A stretch of 64,000 nt of DNA. It comes from Hippopus hippopus. Its lineage: Eukaryota > Mollusca > Bivalvia > Cardiida > Cardiidae. The translations under genes and the position numbers were made by a program. Below the pieces are notes generated by a model. It was given only the letters and a program-made list of their open reading frames with translations. It made no database searches and was not told the DNA's origin. This document shows, piece by piece, positions 1 to 9,389 of this stretch. Location: assembly GCA_946811185.2 (NCBI GenBank), contig OX328096.1:66773345-66837344 (forward strand), written 5' to 3'. Position 1 is the first letter of the stretch, and every line of letters begins with the position of its first letter.

Positions 1-912
1 ACCTGTCAAATCTTATCCCTGGGCGTGATCAAACCGATCCTGGAAGATACAATTTAAGGAGTATCAGGTGTGTAAACGCAAGGACCCAATCCTACAGCTC
101 TTCTTTTTTACCTCGCACAATTCGGGAATGGAATACCTTGCCACAAAGTACAAGAAACGCCGCGTCCTTATCACAGTTTAAATCAGTATTAAACCGCACC
201 TTACAAAAATCATCTCCATTGCTTAATTTTGGGACACGAAAGGGACAGATCTTACATGCACGCTTACGCTTAGGATGTAGTTCGCTTAACCATGATCTAC
301 ACAGACGATCTCTAATCGACTCACCATTATGTTCCTGTGGCCAAATCGAAACTGTAGATCACTACCTTCTTTATTGTCCTAAGTATCATCATCTACGTAA
401 TCAAAATTTTTATGATATTCCATGTCCGCTTATCACCTCCAATTTATTAAATGGAAACGAACACCTTACCTTTGAACAAAACAAGTACATATTTGCTTGT
501 GTCCATCACTTTATTTTAGCGTCAAAAAGATTTTCTTCATAGGCTGGGTGTCTGGAGCCAGTCGTCATCTCAATCTCCGTTGCTATGATTCAATAACCTA
601 AATCCACCTGTATATTACGCTTTGTGAACTCCCAAGTGAAGGGAGAAGAAAACAGGAAGTGGTTATCATTTCTATATTTTTTGTCTTTATTTTCGGTATC
701 ATATCTACTTTCTTTACTTTAAAGCTATGGCATATCAATATGTGGTATTTTTTAATAAGTATGAAAACATCTTTAGGAGAGGAATTAATATAAGTTATTC
801 TTAGCTTGTTTTCCAATCCTACCTATCAACCTTTGAAACTTGTTATACCATGTATCATTTCTTTTATTTTACATGTGTATTTGTATCAACATAATAAATA
901 AAGTTTAAACTA
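1..912 (+). mobile_element. Non-LTR retrotransposon (LINE), 3' part only
   Basis: The window begins inside a LINE. Its reverse-transcriptase ORF runs in from the left edge and ends at 542. An AT-rich 3' UTR follows and finishes near an AATAAA-type sequence at about 895-903. The right boundary is estimated, because no target-site duplication can be recognised with the other end outside the window. Confidence 0.65.
3..542 (+). CDS. LINE reverse-transcriptase ORF2 protein, C-terminal 179 residues (partial)
   Basis: The frame is open from position 3 to a TAG at 540-542, with no stop, and continues off the left edge. The translation has the signature of the C-terminal tail of LINE ORF2 proteins: a stretch ending IREWNTLP, then LRLGCSSLNHDL, then a Cys-rich segment SPLCSCGQIETVDHYLLYC. 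In many LINE clades such tails end in CxC..H....C motifs of this kind. The RT catalytic core would lie to the left of the window. The tail differs clearly from that of the LINE at 15902-17923, so the two belong to different families. The exact clade is not determined. Confidence 0.75.
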   Translation: MSNLIPGRDQTDPGRYNLRSIRCVNARTQSYSSSFLPRTIREWNTLPQSTRNAASLSQFKSVLNRTLQKSSPLLNFGTRKGQILHARLRLGCSSLNHDLHRRSLIDSPLCSCGQIETVDHYLLYCPKYHHLRNQNFYDIPCPLITSNLLNGNEHLTFEQNKYIFACVHHFILASKRFSS

Positions 913-1002
913 AGATAATTCATCTTAATTTTCTAGAAATATGATGATATTACACGAGAAAAATTCTTTAAATATCAATGTTTATTGCAAATCTTTGCAA
1001 AC

Positions 1003-1345
1003 AGTTTCTAAACACAGACATGGGGAAAACCGGGATTTGTGCAACAGACTTTGACAATAAAAATAACGTCCCAAACAAGGCCTATACCGCGGCTGTTTCT
1101 CATGCTTATAGGGCCTGTGTTTATAAATGACTGATGCCTAGGTTACATGCTAGCTAACCATGGCTAGGTGAATCGTAGCAGATAGCGTTTTATTGAGTAA
1201 ACGTTTATCTAATTTTGAAATTTGAAGTAACGGTTGTCGTGTTGAAAAGTAGTCCGGTTCTGTACCCAGAATGCTCAAATCAGAAAGGTATGTATCCGAG
1301 AATGCCACCTAGCGGAAGATAATGTTAGTGACGATAGAGGCCATG
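1003..1345 (+). repeat. Dispersed repeat, copy 1 of 2 in the window
   Basis: This stretch is alignable by eye with 61688-62030 in the same orientation. Shared blocks include CAGTTTCTAAA, ATGCCTAGGTTACA, AGTAAACGTTTAT, AAAAGTAGTCCGGTTCTGTA and CAGCGGAAGATAATG-like ends. It has no coding potential and no obvious terminal inverted repeats. Confidence 0.7.
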
Positions 1346-1564
1346 TTCCAGTGTGCTATTTATTGTAACGGTGTCCGATGAGCAATTGAGCTTCAGTAGC
1401 CTATGGTTGTATATACTGGATATCATTTAGAGCCCCGGAAAAAGTATTGGGCACAATATATGTACTGATAAAAAAGAAAAAAACAGGGCCGTATGGACTG
1501 GTGCTATTGCAACCAGGATAAAAGTGAAATTGTTAAAAACAGCGTTAAGGTAAGACATGGAAAA
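1346..1564. other. No feature recognised
   Basis: AT-rich sequence without an ORF or a repeat that I can pair elsewhere in the window. Confidence 0.5.
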
Positions 1565-2330
1565 TACTTTATCCTGCAACATGACGTTTTGTCAATCTTT
1601 TTCTGTTTAACTCTTTACTAAACGACAACATGTTGGACTCGATATATGATCCCTGAACAGACTGAAAGCACTCTGACAATGTTTCATGAGTATCAGACTG
1701 AAAATATGGCCTCCAAACTGGACACAGAATTCTAAGATTTGTCCCTTTTTGACCCAAAGTAACCCAATGCAAAACTTGTCTGATATGTCATCAAGAAAAA
1801 CATACTGACCAAGTTTCATGAGCTTAAGCAAGGTTTTATTTGATCTGCCCCATGACAGGTACCTTTTGACCCGACATGACCAGTGACCTGATTTGGAACT
1901 TGTACTAGGTTTCATCAAGACAGACATTCTGACCAAGTTTCATGGGTATCGCTCTCAAAATGTGGTCCATAGAGTACACACAAGGTTTTATTAAAATTTG
2001 GCCCCGTGACCTACTTTTTCACCCGACGTGACCCAATTTCGACTTGTCCCAGGTTTCACCAAGAATACTATTCTGACCAGGTTTTATCAGTATGGGGCTC
2101 AAAATGTGGCCTCTAGACTGAACGCAAGGTTTTATTAAGACATAGCCCGGTGACCTACTTTTGACGGGTGTGACCCAATTTTGAAAGTCCAAGACAAACA
2201 TTCTGACAAAGTTTCATGAGTATCTGACGGAAAATGTGGCTTCTAGAGTGCAAAAAAGGTATTTGTTGACGACAGGACGACGGACACATCACGATCACAA
2301 ACGCTCTTCCTGCTCAGGTGAGCTAAAAAC
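1565..2330. repeat. Tandem-core repeat element, degenerate ~150-bp units
   Basis: Successive units share phrases such as AAAATGTGGCC, TTCTGACCAAGTTTCATGAG and GTGACCTACTTTT at roughly 140-160 bp spacing. The element ends with GACGACGGACAC..GCTCAGGTGAGCTAAAA, the same right end as the element at 4403-5597. The organisation, a tandem core between conserved flanks, resembles the bivalve pearl elements; that family assignment is an inference. Confidence 0.7.
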
Positions 2331-2333
2331 AAG

Positions 2334-2552
2334 GGAGTCATTCTCTTTGAAATAAAAAGTTTAATGCATCAGCTAAAAGGATCGACCCAAGTCAGATGCA
2401 AATTCATGCATGTCAAAGAACCAGTCTACCTCATGGTTAAATCGGCTGTTACACACAATGGATTTTATGGATCCATAACTATGTGATGACATGCTTAGTA
2501 TAATGCATCCTGGAACATGCATTAACCCCCCTTTTAGCCAGAGCATGGCTCA
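2334..2552. mobile_element. Family B palindromic MITE-like element, worn copy
   Basis: The right end CAGAGCATGGCTCA is clear, as are TTAATGCATC and GGATCCATAACTATGTGATGAC inside. The left end is degraded (TCATTCTCTTTGAAA in place of the consensus), and the central inverted repeat is partly lost. Confidence 0.7.
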
Positions 2553-2761
2553 AACAAGTTAAAACCAAATCCAATCAATTGAGGCTTATTTCATGTCGTC
2601 TGCAAGGCTTTCTATTCGGATGAGTCCAAAACTAAATTATTTGATTAAGAGTTGTGTTACTCGCACGGCTAGTTTAGATTGAACCGTGATTTGTAGATCT
2701 AACAAATCCTATGCCTGAAACACCGAGTGTTTGTTTGGAGTGTTAAACACATTCTTCAGCA

Positions 2762-2993
2762 TTTAGCCTTTACCACACAATCCCAACATTTAATGGCCTT
2801 CAGGAAGAAGGCTTTTGAAAACATTGTGGGAAAAGGAGAAAATGCTGGTAACCAGCATTTTCTCCTTTTCCCGCAATGTTTTCTTACCTTTCAATTTAGA
2901 CAAGATCTACCATTTGATTGACATTTAATTTGTCGTATGCAAATGCTTTGAATTTGGACTAGTCTAAAATTTACCGTCTGGTAATGAGTTAAT
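2762..2993 (+). mobile_element. Family A hairpin MITE
   Basis: A near-perfect inverted repeat lies at about 2820-2882 around CTGGTAACCAG. The left end is TTAGCCTTTACCACACAATC and the right end is CTGGTAATGAGTTAA. The internal flank TTTGTCGTATGCAAATGC.. and ..TTTGGACTAGTCTAAAAT is typical of the family. Its core can form a stem of about 30 bp. Confidence 0.9.
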
Positions 2994-3019
2994 TCAGATG
3001 TATCAGAGTGGCAATTGCA

Positions 3020-3272
3020 CCAAACCATGCTTTTCAAGTGTTTCTTTAACCAGTACTTCGCACAACATTATCGCCAAGCCACTGGCTGATTTCCCACATA
3101 ATCATCCAAAACAATGTTCAGTGACGGGGGAGAAATGCATCCCCGTCGCAATGACTATCATCAATCCTCAGAGAGACTTAAGCAAAGTTAGGAACCAAGC
3201 CAATGACCGCTTGCCTATACTGGTTTCAAGTCCTTTACATTACCGACTGAGCTACCGACCTCGGCAGTTTAC
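3020..3272 (-). mobile_element. tRNA-derived SINE, minus strand
   Basis: Read on the minus strand it begins with a tRNA-like head, including GTAGCTCAGTCGGTAA (A-box type) near 3240-3260. The shared SINE body follows (GAGGATTGATGATAGTCATTGC-like at 3150-3180), then the segment corresponding to GTGGGAAATCAGCCAGTGGC. The 3' tail seen in the copy at 60468 is missing. Confidence 0.75.
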
Positions 3273-3655
3273 TTCTGAATAAATATTGGGAGAACAGGTA
3301 ACAGTAAACGATTTAGTTGCTATGATCGTGTTTTAATCTCGCTTTTTACAACTGTTTAGAGAGATAAGATAAAGAAGATGTGAAATAAAAAAAGCCTACT
3401 TGCTAATAATCATGCGTTAAACCAGACAAGGCTGACATGGTTGAATACAATTGTTTTCAAATGTTTTTTTTTTTTCAAAAAAAAAAAAACCTTGAAAAGA
3501 AACAAAGGGAAAAAGCATTGTCAAGAAATTTTGTCCATAATGATTTTTCTTTTACTGTATTGTCTTTATTTAAACTCTAACCAAACAATCCGATTTCAAT
3601 AAAACTGAAGACAAAAAATCTTAAACAAAAGAGTCTTGATATCCCTGCATTGGTC
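3273..3655. other. AT-rich spacer with homopolymer runs
   Basis: It contains a T-run followed directly by an A-run (about 3466-3490), which can form a simple hairpin. No ORF and no recognisable repeat family. Confidence 0.5.
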
Positions 3656-3659
3656 CAGT

Positions 3660-4135
3660 CTCAAATAAATGAAATGTGCAATTTTGTGACAGCCCTTCCT
3701 CCTGTACTGAGACCAATTTTGGTAAATAATAAGATATCAAAAGTTTCCACACTACGTAAACCTATGTTAGACTTGTGACTCCTGGGTTGGGGCCAATTTT
3801 AACCTAAGGGCTATAGTCTGAAAAATCTTGGTAGAAGTCCGCTAGATAACGCTACATGTCAAATTTGGTACCTGTAGGCCTTGTGGTTTGGAACTGGAAG
3901 ATTTTTATAGTTTTCACTATACTAGCCCGTATAAACTTGTGACCCCTGGGGACGGGCCAATTTTTTATCCCAGGGCTGTAGTCTGACAAATCTTGGTAGA
4001 GATCACTTCGATGAATTTACATGCCAAATTTGGCAGCATGAGGTCTTATGGTTTTGGACAAAGAGATATTTAAAGATTTTTCAAGATTTTTTTTACGGCA
4101 AGTGGAGAGAAAAAATTGGCGGGCCTTGTCATCTA
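3660..4135. repeat. Repeat with ~190-bp units (TGTGACCCCTGGG type)
   Basis: Two successive units share CTTGTGACYCCTGGG, GGGCCAATTTT, CAGGGCTRTAGTCTGA, AATCTTGGTAGA, ATGYCAAATTTGG and TGAGGTCTTATGGTTT-like blocks. Related fragments lie at 7740-8060, 8870-9060 and 9250-9385, so this is a dispersed family. Confidence 0.7.
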
Positions 4136-4402
4136 CAATTTTGTCATTTGGTAAAGACTTAAGCAGACAAGTAACAAAGAAATCCTTGTGAATCACTCAA
4201 CATGAATTTAAGTTTAATACAAGATTACAGGTAAAAATAGAATGGCAACTTGTGAAATTGACCTTAGTGAGCATTACTTCTCCTTTTGCAACAATATTTT
4301 CAATCATGGTCGGCTGCAAGGCACAGAAAGTGGCAGGGTGAACTGTGTTAAATCTTAAAGAACGCTTATATCATGAAATGCTTCTTTCAAGTTAGAAAAA
4401 CA

Positions 4403-5597
4403 AGAGGGCCATGGTGGCCCTGAAGAGCTTTTTGATCAAGCATGATCCATTTCCAATCTCTTCAGAGATATTAAGACGAACATTCTGACAAACACTCATT
4501 AGTATTGGACTTACAAATATGGCCTCTAGAGTGCACACAAGCTTTTTCTAGAATTTGTCTCAGCGGCCTACTTGACATGTAGAAATTATCCAAACATTCT
4601 GACAAACTTTCATGAGTATTTGAGAGAAAATGTGGCCTGTAGGGTGTACAAAAGATTTTTCCGAGATTTGACCTAGTGACCTAGTTTTTTATCCAACATG
4701 ACCCATATTCATACTAATCTACAACATTATCAAGACAAACATTCTAAGCAAATTTCAAGATTATTGGACTGAAAATGTGGCCTCTAGAGCATACACCAGG
4801 TTTTTCAAGAATTAAACCTGGTGACCTAGTTTTTGATTCCACATTACCCATTTTCAAACTCATGCAAAATATCATCAAGACAAACATTTAAAGTTTAAAG
4901 AATATTGGACTGAAAATGTAACCTCTAGTGTGTACAAAAGGTTTTTCCGAGATTTGACTTAGTGACCTAGTTTTTGATCCAACATGACCATTTTCATACT
5001 AGTCTAAGATATTATCAAAACAAACATTCTGACCAAAATTTCAAGAGTATTGGGCTGAAAATGTGGCCTCTAGAGTGTACACAAGGTTTTTTTAAGATTT
5101 CACCCAGTGACCTAGTTTTTGACCTGATATGACCCATTTTCAAACTCATCCAAGCTATCATTATGAAAAACACTCTGACCAACTTTCAAGAGCATTGGAC
5201 TGAAAATGTGGCCTCTAGAGCGTACACAAGGTTTTTCTAAGATTTGACCTGGTGACCTAGTTTTTGACCCGACATGGCCCATTTTCAAACTTGTCCGAGA
5301 TATCATCAAGACGAAGATTCTGACCAACTTTCAAGAGTATTGGACGGAAAATGTGGCCTCTAGAGTGTACACAAGGTTTTTCTTAGATTTGACCTAGTGA
5401 CCTAGTTTTTGACCTGACCTGACCCATTTTCGAACTTGTCCGAGATATTATCAAGACAAACATTTTTAACCAAGTTTATGAGTATCCGACAGAAAATGTG
5501 GCCTCTAGAGCGCACACAAGGTAAAAGTTGACGACGGACGACAGACAGCACGATCACAATAGCTCACCATTAGCACTTTGTGCTCAGGTGAGCTAAA
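4403..5597. repeat. Tandem-core repeat element with about seven ~145-165-bp units
   Basis: The left end is a small hairpin, GAGGGCCATGGTGGCCCT. The body repeats AAAATGTGGCCTCTAGAG, ACACAAGGTTTTTC, GATTTGACCTAGTGACC, TAGTTTTTGA and CCCATTTTCAAACT seven or so times. The right end carries GACGACGGACGACAGACAG and CTCAGGTGAGCTAAAA. It is the best-preserved copy of the family at 1565-2330. Short ORFs in it (such as 5112-5327 minus) are repeat artefacts. Confidence 0.85.
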
Positions 5598-5751
5598 AAA
5601 AAAAAAAACTTCGAAATTATGGCAATTTCAAGGTATTTGCCCAGAATATGAAAGAAAGTAGCAGACCTTGAAGATTGTGTGGAATCTGATCTTGATGTAA
5701 GCTGTCTGCACGTTTGCAACAGCACCAAAAGGTATCCTTAGATCTTAGGAG

Positions 5752-5980
5752 TTAATCCTTTACCACAAAATCCCTAGTTTTAGCAACCCTCAATTTGAGG
5801 GCTTCTGAAAGCATTGTGTGAAAAGAGGAAAATGCTGGTAACCAGCATTTTCTCCTTTTCCCACAATGTTTTCTACCTGCTATGATTCAAATAATATCCT
5901 TTGTGCCACATTATATTTGTCTTGTGCAAACACTATAAATTTTGATTAGTCAAACATTTTGTCGTGTGGTAGACTTTTAA
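5752..5980. mobile_element. Family A hairpin MITE abutting the DDX47 stop codon
   Basis: The left end is TTAATCCTTTACCACAAAATC at 5752. A long inverted repeat at about 5812-5874 surrounds CTGGTAACCAG. The right end GTGTGGTAGACTTTTAA stops at 5980. The DDX47 stop codon (TGA on the minus strand) is at 5985-5983, two bases away, so this element forms the first ~230 nt downstream of the DDX47 coding region. Confidence 0.85.
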
Positions 5981-5982
5981 AA

Positions 5983-6774
5983 TCAGTATTTTTTCTTCAC
6001 AAAGCCTTTCTTTTTTCTTTTCCTGAAGCCTGTCGATTCCTCAGTGTCGTCATGATCATCATCATCACCTTTCCTTTTCTTTCGCTTCCCTTTATCTCTC
6101 TCTCTTTCACCCATTTCTACTTTCGCATGTCGCTGTGCCTCCGCCACTCTCTCCATCAATACCATGACTTCGTCTTCCTCTGTCTTATACAACGGAAGCT
6201 GTTTACCTATCAAATGTTCTATACGCTGATACAGTTCGACATCATACTGTGTGACAAATGTTATTGATTTCCCAGATCGGCCAGCTCGGGCTGTTCTGCC
6301 AACTCTATGGATGTAATCTTTCGAGTGTGTTGGAATATCAAAGTTTATCACAACATCAACATGTGGTATGTCTAAACCTCTACTGGCAACATCAGTGGCA
6401 ATTAAAATTGATCTAGACTTACTTTTAAATTTTCCAAGAGCCCCAAGTCTTTTAACCTGACTCATTTGTCCATGCAGAGGGATAGCCATAAGGCCAAGAT
6501 TTCTCAACATCAGAGCAACCCTTTGGGTATTTGCACAGGTACCACAAAATACCATGAACGAATTACCGGCCAATTCATTCAAAATGTACACAAGATAGCA
6601 GTCCTTGAATTTGACTGGTATAAAGATGTAAAACTGTTGCAGTTTATCGACAGTCTGATACTTGGATGACACTTCTACTTTTACAGGATCTTTCAGTGAT
6701 GCTCTTTGTAGTTTGGCTACTTTCTTTGTCATTGTGGCTGAGAACAAGTATGTACTTCTCTCCTTAGGAATCAC
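5983..6774 (-). CDS. DDX47: DDX47 DEAD-box RNA helicase, coding exon 2 (residues 196-458)
   Basis: This exon encodes the C-terminal RecA-like lobe of the helicase begun at 13771-14355. The 3' splice site is TACATTTCAG directly before GTG (6774-6772), so exon 1 ending ..KILQ continues in phase 0 as [14 protein letters not shown]. Motif III is SAT at residues 207-209. Motif V lies in [10 protein letters not shown] at 321-330 and motif VI in [11 protein letters not shown] at 351-361. The tail is very basic, with KGKRKKRKG at 423-431 and RKRKKK at 446-451, likely nucleolar localisation signals interrupted by an Asp/His patch. The combined length of 458 is close to that of human DDX47 (about 455). 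The frame is intact to TGA at 5983-5985, where a transposon begins two bases later. Confidence 0.95.
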   Translation of the reverse strand: MIPKERSTYLFSATMTKKVAKLQRASLKDPVKVEVSSKYQTVDKLQQFYIFIPVKFKDCYLVYILNELAGNSFMVFCGTCANTQRVALMLRNLGLMAIPLHGQMSQVKRLGALGKFKSKSRSILIATDVASRGLDIPHVDVVINFDIPTHSKDYIHRVGRTARAGRSGKSITFVTQYDVELYQRIEHLIGKQLPLYKTEEDEVMVLMERVAEAQRHAKVEMGERERDKGKRKKRKGDDDDHDDTEESTGFRKRKKKGFVKKKY

Positions 6775-6867
6775 CTGAAATGTAAGATTACTGTAAGTAT
6801 GCTTTGTTTGAATGGTGTTTTTAACCCTAAAAGTGCCAAAAAAACGAAACAGACATTTTCAGTAAAA

Positions 6868-7020
6868 AAATAAGACCTAAATACTTGCAGTTTCATGGTT
6901 GCTTTTGGCCAAAAAGATTAAGCAAAGCTGACAGTGTAGATCAAAGATCAGGCTGCATGTTTTGTGTAGTCTGATTTTGATCTACACTGGATGCAATTGC
7001 GGCAAGGCAACTTCAGTTCT
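6868..7020. mobile_element. Family C palindrome, fragment
   Basis: Core arms at about 6930-6958 and 6965-6992: GACAGTGTAGATCAAAGATC and its imperfect complement ending GATCTACACTG. The outer flanks are degraded. Confidence 0.65.
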
Positions 7021-7047
7021 GAAAAGAACTTTACTGGTTAACTGCAT

Positions 7048-7138
7048 TAACTCTTTACTACACGGCAAAATTACAGACTTGTCCAAATTGAAAACAATTG
7101 GAGACGACAAATTAAATGTGGCTCAAATGATGGAACAA
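7048..7138 (-). mobile_element. Family A end fragment
   Basis: TTAACTCTTTACTACACGGC at the left is followed by ACTTGTCCAAATTGAAAAC and GACGACAAATTAAATGTGGC, the right-end half of family A in reverse orientation. The hairpin arms are absent. Confidence 0.7.
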
Positions 7139-7140
7139 TT

Positions 7141-7500
7141 ATGTGTCAGAAAGAAAACAAGAGCACCGCATGCAAGTGCCAACAGTCAGATGCAACTGCT
7201 TGATTTTCAGTGAAAATTCAGCCAAAAAAGTGTCATAACTGTGTCAAAAATACCTTGATGGTTACCTGCCCTTGTTGTATGTTTTTTTTTATATTGAAAA
7301 ACTTGTCCAAGTCTGAAGTACATATCCTTAACAATGATAAAGGTATTATAAAATGTCAATGTTTTTCCATGATGCAGGTCTACGACATCAGGGCTACAAC
7401 AGCCAAGCTATTTCCTAAAAAAATGCTAGCTATGAGAACCCAAATAAAGGTTGACTTAGTCTTGAAAAAATTTCTATACCCTGAATAAACAACTTGGTAT
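7141..7500. repeat. Repeat unit related to the array at 40890-41790
   Basis: It shares CATAACTGTGTCAAAAAT, TGATGGTTACCTGCCC, TTGTTGTATG, AGTCTGAAGTA and ATTATAAAATGTCAA with the tandem units at 41 kb. The left end is ACAAGAGCACCGCATG, which looks like the conserved start of this family. Confidence 0.65.
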
Positions 7501-7739
7501 ATTGTTTAAAACTACTTTATACCTTTGTATTGGGGTATACTTTTTCTATGCCCACTGAATTGATTGAAAGGGGTACGAGGCTTTAAAAATATTACTTTAT
7601 CTATAGATAATCATCTGAAGAGTTTTTTTCTTCAGTGGTTATGCAAATTATTGACCAAGCTGGATTTATTAACTTAAAAATTGTTATAGCCAGCAGAAAT
7701 CCTCTGTTAGCTGTAGTGGCTTAGACTTGAAAGCTGAAC

Positions 7740-8060
7740 GAAGTCAGAAACAAGAGGGCCATGATGGCCCCGTAATACTCCACTGGCTAATACATACACA
7801 CCAAATTCTAGGCTAAATGGTTTCGAACAAGAAGACTTATTCAGTTTCCTCTTCAAAAGCCCATGACTGTGAAAGATGTGACCCCAGGGTGAGTCCATTT
7901 ATGACCTTCAATTACAATTTTGACCTATGAGCCGTATTTACTTGAATCCTGGTAGAGGTCAACAAGATACAGCCACATACCACATAATACAGGTCTAGGC
8001 CATATGGTTATAAGAAGATTTTCAAAGTTTCCTCATGACAGGTGGGGCTTATTTCCATTT
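7740..8060. repeat. Repeat starting with hairpin GAGGGCCATGATGGCCCC
   Basis: The start resembles the left end of the element at 4403. The body carries GTGACCCCAGGGTGAGTCCA, TCCTGGTAGAGGTCA and AGGTCTAGGCCATATGGTT blocks as in 3660-4135. Confidence 0.6.
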
Positions 8061-8299
8061 AAGGGCTAATTTTGAAAAGTTCAGAAGATACCACGCAAGT
8101 AGTTTTTTCTGTAGGTTCCAAATTCTGCAATTTGTTTCCAAAATGACAGGTGTTTAGGTTTCTGCAAACCTTATTTCTGCAATGTCCAGTCTGCACATTT
8201 TTGGTATTTACTATCTGCTGCAGTTTACAATTACAGTTGACAACAATCTAGTTTTCTTGACAGTTCCGGTTATGTTAATTAGATGTTAAATCTTCATTT

Positions 8300-8622
8300 G
8301 AAATTCAGTCGGTAGCGTGCAGGACTTGAGAACACGGGGTCCAGGGTTCAATCCCAGGCTACGACCCCTGGTTCGGCCAATTTCTTTCCGAGGATTGATG
8401 ATAGTCACTGGGACAGAATTCATTCGTCTCCCACCGCTGACCATTGTTTCGACGATGATTATGTGGGAAAGCAGCCAGTGGCTTGGAAAGAAAATTGTGC
8501 GAAGTACTGGTAAAAGAGACTCCAGGAACGCATGGATAGGTACACTGGCCGCCATGATATAACTGAAATAATGTTGAAAATGGCGTTAAACACCATACAA
8601 TCAATCAATCAATCAATCATTT
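8300..8622 (+). mobile_element. tRNA-derived SINE
   Basis: It begins within the tRNA-like head (CAGTCGGTAGCGTGCAGGAC then GGGTTCAATCCCAGG, B-box type). It continues with CCGAGGATTGATGATAGTCA, GTGGGAAAGCAGCCAGTGGC, AAAGAGACTCCAGGA and GGCGTTAAACACCATACAAT, and ends in four CAAT-type repeats. The first few bases of the tRNA head are not clear. Confidence 0.85.
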
Positions 8623-8869
8623 GAAATTAATGTTCAATCTGACATTTACTGATATTAAGCAGCCATATTTGCCCCACATTTGCTAAAGATCTATGTAGCT
8701 CAATAAACATTGCCGTTTTAGAACAGGATTGACCACATTGATGTTTTTCACATAACCCTTTAACACAAAGTCATCAGTGTTTTTTTGCTGTTCTGTCAAA
8801 AAGGCAAAATTGGACCTTATTATGTGTGCGTTTAATTACTGCAGCCTTGACTTAATCCCCAGAAATAAA

Positions 8870-9060
8870 ATACCTGCAGCAAAAACACATATATGGTATC
8901 CACTCTGTAAAGCTATGTGCCAAATTTGGTGTCACTAGGCCTTACGATTAGGAACCAGAAGATTTTTAAAGTATTCACTATACAGGCCCATGTAAAACTT
9001 GTGTGCCCCCCCCCCCGGGCCAATTTTGGCCAAAGGGCTATTATTTGAAGAATGTTATTT
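8870..9060. repeat. Fragment of the TGTGACCCCTGGG repeat family
   Basis: GTGCCAAATTTGGTGTCACT, AGGCCTTACGATTAGGAACC, AGAAGATTTTTAAAG and GGGCCAATTTTGGCCAAAGG match the units at 3660-4135. A run of C occurs at about 9007-9016. Confidence 0.6.
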
Positions 9061-9073
9061 GAGGTCCATCATA

Positions 9074-9249
9074 TTAACCCTTTACCAAACAATCCCTGGT
9101 TTTTACGACCCAGAGGAAGAAGCCTTCTGAAATCATTGTGGGAAAAGGAGAAAATGCTGGTTTCAATTTTTGAGTCATGTTTATTGTGTCGTCTGCAAAT
9201 GCTTTCAATTTGGACAAGTCTAAAATTTTGTCATTTGGTAAAGAGTTAA
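9074..9249 (+). mobile_element. Family A MITE lacking its second hairpin arm
   Basis: TTAACCCTTTACCAAACAATC opens it at 9074 and TTTGGTAAAGAGTTAA closes it at 9249. After GGAGAAAATGCTGGTTT the complementary arm is missing and the sequence jumps to CAATTTTTGAGTCATG, a clean internal deletion of about 50 bp. Confidence 0.85.
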
Positions 9250-9385
9250 GCTACATGCCAAATTTGGTAGCCCTTGGCATATGGTTTGGAACAAGAAGAT
9301 TGCAAGTTCTCCTAATATAAGCCCATGTGAAACTTGTGACCCCTGGGGCTGGGTCAATTTTGACCCTAGGGCTGGGTTTTCCATG
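9250..9385. repeat. Fragment of the TGTGACCCCTGGG repeat family
   Basis: CATGCCAAATTTGGTAGCCC, ATGGTTTGGAACAAGAAG, ACTTGTGACCCCTGGG and GGGTCAATTTTGACCCTAGG. It directly continues 8870-9060, so the MITE at 9074 was inserted into this repeat. Confidence 0.65.
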
Positions 9386-9389
9386 ACGC

